From: Dactylis glomerata
Taxonomy: Eukaryota > Streptophyta > Magnoliopsida > Poales > Poaceae
Direction of reading: 5' to 3'
Assembly (NCBI GenBank): GCA_007115705.1
Contig: QXEO01000234.1
Span: 310,001 to 374,000, forward strand
Length of the DNA: 64,000 nucleotides
The position numbers and the translations under genes were made by a program. Of this stretch, positions 1 to 10,739 are shown in pieces. The notes under the pieces were generated by a model. That model worked only from the letters and a program-made list of their open reading frames with translations, did not search any database and was not told the origin of the DNA. Every line of letters begins with the position of its first letter. The stretch's first letter is position 1.

Positions 1-240
1 TATATCTAATAATAAAAGAAAAAGAGTTTCTCCCCAAATTTTGGGGATTTCACCTTTTAAACTAATTACCAAGTTGTCACCGTTAAGTAAAATAAATCTC
101 ATCACGTTTTCCTAATAGGCTTGGCAATCGATCATCGACCAGAAGTCGTTGGTTCCTATGTTCCTAAAGTCATGTCCTGGGCCATGGCCCAACAAAACCG
201 ACGCCTGCGATACGCATCCGATCGAACGCGGAAACTGCTC

Positions 241-260
241 GGTAGCGCGCGCGCGCTACC
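241..260. repeat. Perfect 20 bp palindrome in the left arm
   Basis: GGTAGCGCGCGCGCGCTACC is its own reverse complement. It sits in the left inverted arm. The right arm has the related but non-palindromic CGCGCGTGCGCC, so the palindrome is particular to the left side. Confidence 0.8.
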
Positions 261-579
261 GATGCATCGTTTCGCTAAAGCGAGCTTAGTCTTGGGCCGG
301 CCCATATCATCTGTTCGGACTGTTTCATGCGTTCAAGACTGTTTCGCGTTTCGCTGTGTCTTCTTCGCTAGCACGCTAGCGGCAAGCGTAGGTTTATTTT
401 TTCTTTCCTTTTCCTTTTTTTCTTTTTCTTTTGTAATTTTTTGGTATGCTTTTTATTTTTAAATTTGTTTTATTTACTTGCTTTCTTGTATTCTTTTTAT
501 TTTTCTTCTTCTTCCTATGATCTTTTTTTTTAAAAAATTCTCCTTAATTTAATTTTTTATAGTTTATTTTATAGGTTAT

Positions 580-2110
580 GTTCCTACCAACCTTTTTTTA
601 TTTCTATTTTTCTTTACCTTTTTGTTCCTATTTTTTTATAAAGCTATTTGCACATTTTTTATGTTCCTTGAAATTTTTTCCATGTGACGTTTAATGTTGT
701 TCCTAGATGCATAGCTATTTGTTCCTTTATTCAAAAATATGTGTTCCTCTTATTTTAGAAAATTATATTCATAATTTTTTGTTCCTTTTTTTTGTTCCTA
801 GTGATGTTTTGATCTTGTTCCTAGATTTATAGTTATTTGTTTTTATTAAGAAAATTTTGTTCCTCTTATTTTAGAAAATTCTTTTCAACTTTTTTGTTCC
901 TTGTGATGTTCAATTTTGTTCCCGCTTGCATAGATTTTTGTTTCTTTATTCATAAATATTTGTTCCTCTTTTTTATATTTCTATTTCAACTAATTTTTTG
1001 TTCCTTGATTTTTATTTTTTGTTCCATGTGATGTTCTTTGTTCTCGCTTTGAATAAATTTTTGTTTCTTTATTCAGAAATATTTGTTCCTCTTTTTTATA
1101 ATTTTATTTTAATTAATTTTTTGTTCCTTGATTTCTATTTTTTGTTCCTTGTGATGTTCAATCTTGTTCCCGCTTGTATAGATTTTTGTTTCTTTATTAA
1201 GAAATATTTGTTCCTCTTTTTTAAATTTTATTTTAACTAATTTTTTGTTCCTTGATTTCTATTTTTTGTTCCTTGTGATGTTCAATCTTGTTCCCGCTTG
1301 TATAGATTTTTGTTTCTTTATTCAGAAATATTTGTTCCTCTTCTTTTAGAATTTTATTTTAACTTATTTTTTTTCCTTGATTTTTTACTTTTGTTCCTTG
1401 TGATGTTCAATCTTGTTCCTGCTTGTATAGATTTTTGTTTCTTTATTCAAAAATATTTGTTCCTCTTTTTTAGAATTTTATTTTAACTAATTTTGTGTTC
1501 CTTGTTTTTTATTTTTTGTTCCTCGTGATGTTTGATCTTGTTCCAAGATTTATGGTTATTTTGTTTCTTATTAAGAAAAAATTGTTCCTCTTATTTTAGA
1601 AAGCTCTTTTTCAAAAAAAATTGTTCCTTGTAATGTTCAATCTTGTTCCCCCTTTTATAGATTTTTTTCTTTATTCAAAAATATTTGTTCCTCTTTTTTA
1701 CAATTTTATTTTAACTAATTTTTTGTTCCTGATTTTTTCATGTGATGTTTATTTTGGTTTGCAGATGTATAGCAATTTGTTCTTTTATTTGGAATATTTT
1801 TTTCCTTTTATTTTAGAAATTTTGTTCCTTTGATGTTCTTTTGTTTCCTTTGATGTTCGAATCTTGTTCCCGGATGAATGGTTATTTGTTTCTTTATTCA
1901 AAAAGATTTGTTCCTCTTATCTTAAAAAAATTATTTCCACAATTTGTTCCTTGATGTTCAATTTAGTTCCCTGTGATGTTCAATCTTGTCCCGGGATGTA
2001 TACCTTTCGTTTCCTCTGTTCAGAAGGATTTGTTCCTCTTGAGAAAATTATTTTCTCTAGATTTTTTTGTTCCTTATTTTTATCATATGATGTTCATTTT
2101 TGTTCCTTGG
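580..2110. repeat. T-rich tandem array, unit about 125 bp
   Basis: The block GTGATGTTCAATCTTGTTCC followed by a T-rich stretch recurs at about 801, 903, 1,028, 1,151, 1,275, 1,400 and 1,525, then more irregularly (1,630, 1,742, 1,975). Spacing in the regular core (903-1,525) is 123-125 bases; outer units vary from about 100 to 145 and are more degenerate. The plus strand is very T-rich with a repeated TTTGTTCCT word. The short reading frames across it are by-products of the repeat and are not considered genes. Confidence 0.85.
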
Positions 2111-2339
2111 TGCATGTGATCACCCAGACCCAGCCAATTTTTTTGAAACAGGTAAACATGCACAGCTCATAATAAAATCAGAGATTACTTGTATGCAAAG
2201 CACGAGGTCGCATCCTTGAGCTAGCTACCGAAGTGGTAGACGAACTAGTACTAGATTAACATCAGGCATGAGCCCACCCGCATGCAGACAACTGTAGCCA
2301 CGTTCGCCTGCGGCTCAGTGCAGCAAGGTGTCGCGTTTT

Positions 2340-2383
2340 AGTCCCACCTCGGTACTTTAACAGGGGATGGACCGGTTTAAATA
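2340..2383 (+). promoter_or_regulatory. snRNA-type promoter-like block (USE plus TATA)
   Basis: AGTCCCACCTCG at 2,340-2,351 differs at one position from the plant small nuclear RNA upstream element RTCCCACATCG. It is followed 24 bases later by TTTAAATA at 2,376-2,383. In plants this short spacing is typical of the polymerase III type of U-snRNA promoter. I could not recognise a U-snRNA, 7SL or snoRNA downstream (2,400-2,540), so any transcript is unknown. It lies inside the putative inverted-end element and may be a chance or borrowed promoter. Confidence 0.35.
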
Positions 2384-2633
2384 GCTGCCCTGCTTTCTAC
2401 TAAACGTACTAGTACGACCCACTTCCACGGCAACGTAACGCACGCATGAAAGCAAAGCGAAGACTGCCACTGCTAATTGGGCCGGCCTAGCCAACTCATT
2501 TCTTCAGCGAAACAAGTGATATGTAGCGCGCGTGCGCCAGGGAGGAGCACCCATCGCGAACGCCTACATAAGACGAGACCTAGATCGGGAGTCGACATCA
2601 AATCGCTCCACACCGACAATTGTCCAATCCAGC

Positions 2634-2846
2634 ATGACGGCGCAGATCGATAGCTTTGGTGCACTGGATGCAGTTGATCTTGCTAATTTAAAGGTGATTT
2701 TGTGTGAGCGCTCTAAGGTTGAATGTTCCGATGATGATCATATATTTGAGTTGATCCACAAGCATTTTGCAAGGGCATTCAGAGACAGTACGGTAAAAGA
2801 TTGTGTTGTCTTTGCTACTCAAGAGCTACTAAAATTGGTTGGCTGA
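2634..2846 (+). CDS. Small hypothetical ORF (70 aa)
   Basis: An ATG at 2,634 opens a 70-residue frame ending in TGA at 2,844-2,846. The frame stays open 5' of that ATG back to 2,532. The product is acidic in the middle (CSDDDH) with no signal peptide or membrane segment, and I recognise no family. It begins just outside the right inverted arm. It may be the last exon of a captured or decayed gene, or a chance frame. Confidence 0.2.
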   Translation: MTAQIDSFGALDAVDLANLKVILCERSKVECSDDDHIFELIHKHFARAFRDSTVKDCVVFATQELLKLVG

Positions 2847-2849
2847 ACT

Positions 2850-5800
2850 CTAAATCCCAGTCTCCCTTGCTCTATAATTCATCATGTATAATTCATTTTA
2901 GACCCTATTTAAATAGGTTTGGCATCTGATATATTATGAAGAAGAGTCATGATCATGGAATTTTTAGGTCACCAGAAAATTTAGTTTTCATGTCATGGAA
3001 TTTTCAGAAAGCAGGAGCTGTTCAGAATACGTAGGTATGTACTTATAGTAGATTGCAGTTCTATTCTAATTGTCCTTTTCGTTTTTATATTTTCTAGAAT
3101 CTTGTGTATAATGTGGGGTTTAAATGAAACTAGACGGGCCGGCACGCTTCGCCGCGCCCGCCTACTGCCCGTTTTTGCACCATGTCTATTGATGCGTCCT
3201 GCTAACCCTTCTCTTATCCGTCTTATCATTCCGTTCCATGCAACTAAGCTGGTCGGTAAGAGTGGTGCTCAGCGCGTGTAGTGCGGTGTGCACATACATG
3301 CATGCATTGCAGGTGGCATGCGAGGTCTGATGAAAGGAGTGCATGGCGTGTGCCCTGTGTACAAAATCGGGCCCCTTAAAATAGAGCAAATCCATGAATC
3401 AAATTGCATAACCAAAAAACCGAGGCCAGGAATAACTAATTGTATAAGACTCGACTGAGTTGTCCAATATTCCACTACCTGAGTTATCCGTGTCAAAAAT
3501 GTCAAATGCATCCTTTATTTCCTTCATCTTTAGTTGCATGAGGCCATGAGGGCGAGCTCATGGCATCTCCCTCCTGGCCTGTCTCTTACAACTACACTGC
3601 TATTAGAAAATGATCAATGTGCAATAGATAGTATATTAAGTAGTATTATTGCAACCAAACACTAAGGAGGCTACACCGCCATAGAACCATCAAGTTCAAG
3701 CAAAAAATATAAAAAATTTGAAGACATGGGAGTCTGATATATAAGCAATTGAACATTATCTTAGCCAAGTTATATAAACAACCTAAAGCACCCAAATGAA
3801 CTTGCTGATTTTGAATCAGTCTACAACAGTTCGACTACAACACCCCACTTCCAAATCTCTATCGCACTTTGCCTACCTGCCGCTAGTTAGTACAACATGA
3901 CTTCTCTGCGTCTTGTCCGTCTTATAATGATTATCTCAGAAAGGAAGCAGAGAGAGCAAGCAGCAGCACCAAATAAAATAAAATCTGCAAACAAAGAAAC
4001 AGCGTGAGCACACACCTTTCAAGCAACAAATTCCTAATCCACAAAAGATTAAAAAATAGAGCAAACAAATATCTCTAAAAAAACCTCAGAAAACAACGTG
4101 AACTGTAAGCATTATATCTTTCAGGCAACAAATTCATAATCCTCAAAAGATAAAAAACGTATCAAACAAATATCCCCCAAAAAAACACCTCACTCGGGAG
4201 ACCAATATGAATGAAGTAATAAAACAGAAACATTCCGTAATGTAGTCCGTTCGCAAGTAATCAAAACAACATATACAAAATTTTCAATCAAAACAGACTA
4301 TCATGTAAGTATCTATCCCTATTGAGCACATACCCCAAAAAAAACTTTTCCCTGCTAATCACAACATCTAGAGAAAACAAATCTAATCTAAAATACAAAA
4401 CACACACATGATATACCTCCACACAATGAAACTCTTTTTGACAAAGAGAGTACTATTCAGGTCTGCAGAAACCACTACCTAAACCACTACCTAGCCCTGA
4501 TAAACCGAACACTCAAGAAATACAGTCTGTAAGCACTATACAGCAACGGTATCATTCAGCCCCACGTACAACATTTAAAACCATGGATTAACTGCGAAAT
4601 AACCCCAAAAAATAACCCAAAGAGAAAATCTCATCCAACCAGCGATTGCTCTTCAGAGAGCTGACCAACAACAGAAAGCACCCAATCCAGCCAATCTGCA
4701 CCCCAAAAAACCACCTCAGCCAACATGCAGCAAAGGTGCAACACCAGATGTAATATACATAAAAAGAATTGGTAAAAACGAAAGCTTAACACCCGAATGA
4801 ACATAGAAACAGTAGCTGTAAACCAAAAATAACAAACCTTGTAAAAGCAAAGCACGTACAAACTGAACCGAGAAAATGAAGAGGAGCTACGGCAGAAAAA
4901 ATCGGTAGGCAACAAACATGCAGCAAGGCCAAGCACATAATACACTACAACGGAGAGCACGAAATTAAAAATAGAGGCATTAAGCAAGCAGAGAAAGGGC
5001 ACCTCGAAAGGACGGAACGGACGACGCCCTATAAAGCCAGGATGACCCCAACGGAATGACTCACCGGCCAGCGGGCGGCAACCGAGGACGTCTACAAAGA
5101 CTCCTAGGAAGAACAGGCGAGCAGATCGACCACAGAGACTACCCGAAAGAACAGGCAAGCAGATCGTCCCTCCCGAAACAGATCCCTAGTCCACAACAAT
5201 CAGCCACACGAAGATCAGAAAAAGAACCCCCGCCACCCAAAAAGAAATTGAAATGGGACACAAAAAGATCTAGCACACAGAGACTGACAACATGGCTTAC
5301 AAAAAAGGTCCCAACAACTAGCGATAACGAAGAGGTGTGGCAAAATAGAGAAAGCGATGAGCGAACACGTGAAACCGATGGGCCGGTGAAACCAGTTGGA
5401 CAGCACCCACCAGGAGACCTGGCCTAGCAGCAGCGACGTAAAATCTTAGGCGGCGCATACCCAGCGACCACCACGAGAACCTTCGAACGGCAGGTGTCCT
5501 CAAAACGCTTGCTCACGACCAAGCTTACAGCTAAGGTTAATTTGTGTTCAGCCATTTTGGTTTCTCTGAAAATATTGCAGAAATTAATCAATTTACCACC
5601 ATCTCCATTGATCTCTATATTTCCTTCTTGCATAGGACCTATTGGTACCTCTAATTTTTTTATCAAGAAGGACCATTGTGATTTAACAGAGCAAATATCA
5701 TACTCACGTAGCAATACCTTAATTTATTGGTATGTACTACCTCACTTATCACATGTTCTTTTATGCAAAAATACTGATTATATTATGGTAATATGAATGT

Positions 5801-6700
5801 CAAATCAGATATTATGTTGATAGTTAACCAGTTTCCAAGGAACTAAACACGATGCAATACCTTAATCGGAACTCTTCGCCTAGAGATCCTATGCACACTA
5901 TCTGATCATCTACGTAGGATCTAGGGCTGTAATAGTGATATGAAAAACAAATCTTAATCTTTAAATCTGCACAGACAACCCAATCTAGAGGACAGACAGG
6001 CAATGTTAGAAGCTCCAAGATACTTAGCAGATGCACATCCTAGACATTTTTTCCCTCGAGCATGGACCTAAATGCGTGATGTTTTGTATTAGAAGAAATA
6101 TCAAGATGACACAAACCCTTACAAATCAACCCCAAAGGAAATGCAAAGCAAGAAAGCAACATCTAAGTTACCAAAACAAAAGAGAAGAGGCAAGGTCCTC
6201 AACAACATTCAAGAATTGAGCATCATGAATGACATGGTGAAAATGCACTGTGAGAATATATAGGTACAGTTTTGCTATTTCTCAGTTTTTTTATCAAAGC
6301 AGGACCATTGCATGTAAGCAGAGAAAATATTATTCTGTAGTTGATAGTAAGCAGAGAAAATATTATATTTTGGTGGCATGTATAAACTTTGTTGATCAGT
6401 TCTTCTTTTATGTCATGAGGTTAGTTCTCACGGCAGAGAGCACATCATTTCTCAACACCGACAATCAACTTACACAATTAGGTGAATCAGTATAGTGCTA
6501 TTGCTAACTGAAATACAAAATTCAGAGTAAGGCCTGCTACTTATTCTAACCATCTTCAGGCTAAGTTAAATACCAACAAATTTATGCAAATATTAAATTA
6601 ATTATTATGCTACAACCAAAACCCACGAACCCATGTAATGATCAACGCAAAATAGATTTCTCTACATGGAAGAAAATAGCCATGAGCATATATATCTTTC
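2850..6700. other. No recognised gene; A-rich DNA with a local duplication
   Basis: I see no supported gene here. At about 4,010-4,185 a block of roughly 95 bases is tandemly duplicated: both copies contain CAACAAATTC followed by AAAGAT and CAAACAAATATC. Frames such as 4,631-5,158 (minus) and 5,056-5,427 (plus) overlap on opposite strands, have no recognisable domain, and are not called. The stretch 5,020-5,500 is more GC-rich and could be a decayed transcribed sequence, but nothing identifies it. Confidence 0.5.
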
Positions 6701-6706
6701 AGGCAT

Positions 6707-6829
6707 TTTTTTAGTACAATTTATATATAGCAGAGATCATTTCTTGCCAGTTTGAAAAAAAATTATATATAGCAGAGATCATTTTTTTAGTACAATTTAT
6801 ATATAGCAGAGATCATTTCTTGCAGGTTG
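6707..6829. repeat. Short direct repeat, two long copies and one short
   Basis: TTTTTTAGTACAATTTATAT followed by ATAGCAGAGATCATTTCTTGC occurs at about 6,707-6,747 and 6,784-6,826. A shortened copy (ATTATATATAGCAGAGATCATTT) lies between them at about 6,762-6,785. The period is about 76 bases. Confidence 0.8.
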
Positions 6830-7856
6830 GGTACTCTAGTGGATATAATACATGACCCCATATTCTGGATACGGTATGCAGGTTGGGTACAAAATAGCAA
6901 ACATTTTTCTCGAACCATGAACATTCATTCCATGAATCTGCTTCTTGATTTCAACGTTTGGGAGGATAGCAAGTTCGGAATTCTTGCAATTGAGCTATGC
7001 TTTCAATGGGACCCAGGAATTATAGAGAATGTTCTTATGGAGGCCTTGTTTGTTCAGTTGTCCTGGAAATCTGTTGAGCTTCCTGTGCTTTACATTCAAG
7101 TGATCAAGTTATACAGCTACACCGTTTCTGGACACACCCCATACACAACCTGCTAAGGGATTCAGTTGTATGGGAAATTACATACAATGGAGCTACATAC
7201 TGGAGCGGTGCAGTTCGACTTCCTCTCTGTTAGAAGCTTGAGATGCATGATACTCTGAGCACGGGCACACTCCGAACTTGGAATCCAATGGTGTTTTCCA
7301 CTGTTTTTCATTGCTGGTCTCTTGGAAGCAATGGCAATGAGAAAAACATGTCCGGGCATCTACAAATACAAGAAGAACCATGCAAGTGCAGTAATTTATG
7401 TTCACTCATTGGTGTGTCAAGCAACCTTCAGTACAAACACAAGCAATGGGATCCTGGTATTATCCAAAAGGACATGGTATGCTTCTTGAAGCAATATCAA
7501 CAAATACTAACTGCTAAGCTTCAGGGTTGCTCAGAATATGTATATGCTGCCTTCCTACCGTGTCGATCTCACCGAGCCATTGCTTGGGGGCAAGCAATGT
7601 TTCTTTGGGGCGGTAATGTCATGACCACACATATGGACACAATGGGCCGTGTCGCCTTGGGCCATGGGCTGGCCTTGCCTGCAGGAGCATGGACACATTG
7701 AGTATATAGCTGGAGAAGCTGCACAAGGAACGGCATCGATGAACTGAAGAAAGGAACATACCAGACTTTCCTCGCTATCTCTCCCCTCTCTGATGCTCTC
7801 TCTGTTCCTAAATCCACGAATCGATCGTGCCTCACGTCGCCAATCATAGCGGCAAG
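6827..7856 (+). other. Open stretches of unknown nature
   Basis: Plus-strand frames occur at 6,827-7,156 (109 codons) and 7,243-7,701 (152 codons). Each contains the same peptide QWDPGII, encoded near 7,006 and 7,446, in similar but diverged DNA. The second frame ends in a G-rich part. I recognise no protein domain. They may be diverged copies of one exon or part of a non-coding transcript; a confident gene call is not justified. Confidence 0.2.
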
Positions 7857-7924
7857 GGGGTGGGTTGTGACAAACTATTAATTTAATGTATTGCTAACCT
7901 ACACCTCACGGTCTGATTAGTGAT

Positions 7925-8863
7925 CTACCTTCTATTTGCAACTAAGCGGATTGGTAAACTCTGGTCTCCAAATCTATCACAAAATGACATCAATACTGCT
8001 ATCAAGAATAAAAGAGAAAAGGCCCAAATACAACTAGCAAGCTCATGCAGCAAGCCATTTGATTCTGAAATGATAAACGCAACGGCAGTTACAAGTCCAG
8101 TTTCATTTCCTTCCCAATTAGCAGCTACACATGTCCATCCTTCAAATAGCGCCATTATCTCGTCTTCTAGTTCCTCGCTAGTATACTTCCTCTGTTTCTT
8201 CTTGCCTGCAATGACTCGTCTGAACGAACAGAGCACCTCTGAAAATCTGCTTCGTTTTGCCTGTAGTGCAGATAAGGAAGCCTCATACGATGGAATAATC
8301 AGATCCCGTATCTCTTCTCGCAGTTTGTATCTAAGCTCAGCTGTAACCTTCCATGTCCTCTGGTTACCACAGATGTCCAGAAATTCAGCAGTAAACTCAT
8401 CCAAGTTAAAATAGAGTGCGTTCTTCAGAGGAACCCAGCACTCCTCGATGTAGCTCTTCTTGTATCGCTGGACCATCGAGGTGAGGGTGCTCACCAGTTC
8501 TACACTGGAAAATGATGCTCCTGGACGTGACATGATTTGCAGAACACCAAATGTGTTCTTCAAGAGGAACATGTATTTTCGACCTTTTTCACCATGGCAC
8601 ACCATCTCCGCATATTTCTCGAGCTCGGAGGCCCAGCAAATAAGCATGTGGGAGTAATGCTCATTGGTGTAGCGAACTGAATGCGCCAAATCTTGCCGGG
8701 CTTGTATGCAAAGGCAATTTGCTGGATGAACTGTACACTCGTTGCTGCTATGGATGTCAAGAAATGTTCCTCTCAAAGCCTTCTCCATCTTGCTGTGAAG
8801 ATTCCGAGCAACATCACTGCATTTGTTGAATGTTACGAACCTCTTAAATAATTTAAAGCACAT
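7925..8863 (-). CDS. EXO70-like protein, N-terminally truncated, with hydrophobic tail
   Basis: The 312-residue product matches the C-terminal half of EXO70, the exocyst subunit that tethers secretory vesicles to the plasma membrane. What I see: an ALRGTFLDI segment (~residues 29-37), a YMFLLKNTFGVLQ helix (~95-107), then a long helical part ending in the family signature RKYTSEELEDEIMALFEG (~225-242). EXO70 proteins are usually 500-700 residues, so the N-terminal half is missing. A TGA lies in frame two codons before the ATG at 8,863, so this start, or an upstream exon, must be used. After the usual FEG end there are about 70 extra residues with a membrane-like segment (ASCIWAFSLLFLIAVLMSF). 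A decayed paralogue lies at 14.1-15.1 kb on the same strand. Grass genomes carry an expanded EXO70FX clade, and I infer membership there. Whether it is expressed is unknown. Confidence 0.65.
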   Translation of the reverse strand: MCFKLFKRFVTFNKCSDVARNLHSKMEKALRGTFLDIHSSNECTVHPANCLCIQARQDLAHSVRYTNEHYSHMLICWASELEKYAEMVCHGEKGRKYMFLLKNTFGVLQIMSRPGASFSSVELVSTLTSMVQRYKKSYIEECWVPLKNALYFNLDEFTAEFLDICGNQRTWKVTAELRYKLREEIRDLIIPSYEASLSALQAKRSRFSEVLCSFRRVIAGKKKQRKYTSEELEDEIMALFEGWTCVAANWEGNETGLVTAVAFIISESNGLLHELASCIWAFSLLFLIAVLMSFCDRFGDQSLPIRLVANRR

Positions 8864-9174
8864 ACTTCAGGATTTATAATCTAGGAAAAGCAAGCACCGA
8901 GTAAATTAAATTGGATATTAGGATTCCAAGCAAGTGAGCTGATCGAAAATTAGGAGCTACGGGTTCTGCTCCGAGCGAGGAATCGCAGGTGTCGTCGCGT
9001 CGCTCAGCTAGCTGGAGTAATATACACTGGGTTGATGCCTCTGCGGCAAGTCAGAACCTCCTGCTCGTATCCGGCCGGAGTTGTTCAAGAGACAATGCAA
9101 AATCATCAATTTGTGATCCGATTGCTTCTGTGATTAAGACGTTTGTTTTCGTATATGGTTGCGTCGGCCGGCAT

Positions 9175-9690
9175 TTTTTTTCGATAAAGGGCTTTTTATT
9201 ACTTAACAGTTTTAGTATTACACCCGGCCTCTGCATAACAAGATGCACACAGCCAACCACACACAGTCCGAGAATCAAGAACTAACAATAGAGATAAAAA
9301 TAGACGAATTACATATCAGGTTGAGAAATTGTAAAACGCCTATGGTGCCGGAGGGCCAATCCGTAGATTATGCTGCCATCCGTGCCTCGAAAAAAGGTCC
9401 CTCGCCGTATCCTCCAGACGCGTACACACCTCCGTAAATAGGTCGTGAACCTCCACGCGATGAAGCTGCGACCATATACGCAGTGTCCCCGTACATCGAT
9501 AGATGCGTCGGCCGGCATGATCTTAGAATACCTGCTCTCTCTATGTGTGATAAGCTGCTCTTCTATCTCTTGCCTAATTTGCAGGGCTTTGTGTTTGAGC
9601 CGATGGAGTAAGGGGAAAACATACGGGATAAATAAACGAAATCCGACACTTTTTTCCCGATAGGAGGGAGTACCAAAACACCCTTTCAAG
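9175..9690 (-). mobile_element. Probable LINE 3' end remnant, poly(A) on minus strand
   Basis: On the plus strand a T-run at 9,175-9,182 is followed by CGATAAAGGGCTTTTTATTA and then CACCCGGCCTCTGCATAACA and CACACAGCCAA. This is the reverse complement of a 3' untranslated end with a poly(A) tail, of a type common in grass non-LTR elements. The 9,300-9,690 part may be the preceding 3' sequence. No reverse transcriptase motif is present, and family assignment rests on general resemblance. Confidence 0.45.
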
Positions 9691-9950
9691 TTAATTTAGG
9701 GGAAAGGGTTGTTACATATATAATTTGAACTTTCTCAAGTAATAGGATATTTTAGATTATCTACTACTCCTAACACTTTCCACTCCTAACTGTACCAGAA
9801 CGACTGTTCCTAACTGAAAGTCACAGTGCAATTGCGACATCGTGTGTGCTGAATAGGATATCCAGGCCTTATAAGGAGAACATCAAATTGATGGGTACGT
9901 AAATGCTCAGAACGTGACGAAACAAGAAATGAAATGAACAGAAGCCTGGA

Positions 9951-10090
9951 TTGATAAACTGAGGATTCTCTTCTGCTTAATTAATACTAGATGAGAGAGG
10001 CGCGCGCAGGTTAGTTTTAGTTCGATTTTGCATCCGATTTTGCATTGATAAACTGAGGATTCTCTTCTGCTTAATTAATACTAGATGAGA
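9951..10090. repeat. 46 bp perfect direct repeat
   Basis: TTGATAAACTGAGGATTCTC and the following bases up to TAGATGAGA occur at 9,951-9,996 and again at 10,045-10,090 without a mismatch that I can see. The spacing is 94 bases. The perfect match points to a recent local duplication. Confidence 0.85.
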
Positions 10091-10116
10091 TAAATCTTGT
10101 ACTTCTATTAAAAAAA

Positions 10117-10377
10117 ACAGCACTAGCCAACGGAAACAATAACAAGAAAGGGATTCGAGATCGATGCACACGTACCTCAAAACACATCCATGGAGTCATC
10201 CCCCGTCGGCTCCATCCCCAGGCCGCCGAGAGGGCTACACGGCGGCGATGCACAGTAGCATTTCTCGATTGCACGAGACATGTACCAGCAGTATTTTTTT
10301 GGGGAGCGAAGAACCTCGATTGCACATGCTACAGCCAGACGGTGTTGTCGCCTGCCCCCCACACGTAAACTAAACAT
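10117..10377 (-). other. Exon-like block duplicated at 23.2-23.4 kb
   Basis: Read on the minus strand, the segment coding for the peptide GDDSMDVF is followed by a GTACGTG splice-donor-like sequence and then by CGATCTCGAATCCCTTTCTT. The block at 23,171-23,395 has the same order (DDSMQVF, extra codons, GTACGTG, CGATCGAGATTCCCTTTCTT). I infer paralogous first exons with the start of the following intron. The block lies upstream of the EXO70-like frame at 7.9-8.9 kb, but I cannot show that they are joined. Confidence 0.4.
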
Positions 10378-10739
10378 CGCTATACTAATACTAATAATAT
10401 ATCTCGTGATAACGACGGGCTGCGGCTAGCTGATGATAAAGGCAGCCACTTTGCCAAATCCTAAATGGAATGCTACTACTCTACTACGTAGGAGTAGTAC
10501 TGTCACTCGTCTGTAGTGACGGAGCAAAGCTATGACGACCTTTTGCTTTCTTGACGTGGGAAGCAACAAACGAATGCGTGGCCTCTTTCGCCGGTAAGAA
10601 CGACGTGTTCAAGATGGAAGTGTCAGGGGATGGAGACACCCTGGCAGTTTGAGTTAGCTCGCTTATGGATGTCCATATGCAAAAAAGACCCCGGATGTGT
10701 CACATTTGGGTAATGGTAAAGCAGATAAATTGATGCATA

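Larger units (their letters stand above)
225..2545. mobile_element. Putative non-autonomous element with imperfect inverted ends
   Basis: Two arms face each other. The left arm (about 225-305) contains a GC-rich CGCGCGCGCTAC block, then GTTTCGCT, then GGGCCGGCCCA. The right arm (about 2,460-2,545) read on the minus strand repeats the same order: CGCGCGCTAC, GTTTCGCTGAAG, GGCCGGCCCA. Similarity is roughly 70% by eye over 80 bases. Between the arms lie the T-rich array and a promoter-like block. No transposase is present. I infer a non-autonomous DNA element. Target-site duplications were not identified, so the true borders are uncertain. Confidence 0.35.

Noticed and set aside
600..2172. Several open frames in the T-rich array (for example 837-1,031, 1,298-1,486, 1,864-2,172)
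   Set aside because: They are Phe/Leu-rich products of the tandem T-rich unit, repeat in parallel with it and have no domain.
4631..5427. Two overlapping frames of 175 (minus) and 123 (plus) codons
   Set aside because: They overlap on opposite strands and show no recognisable motif; composition alone explains them.
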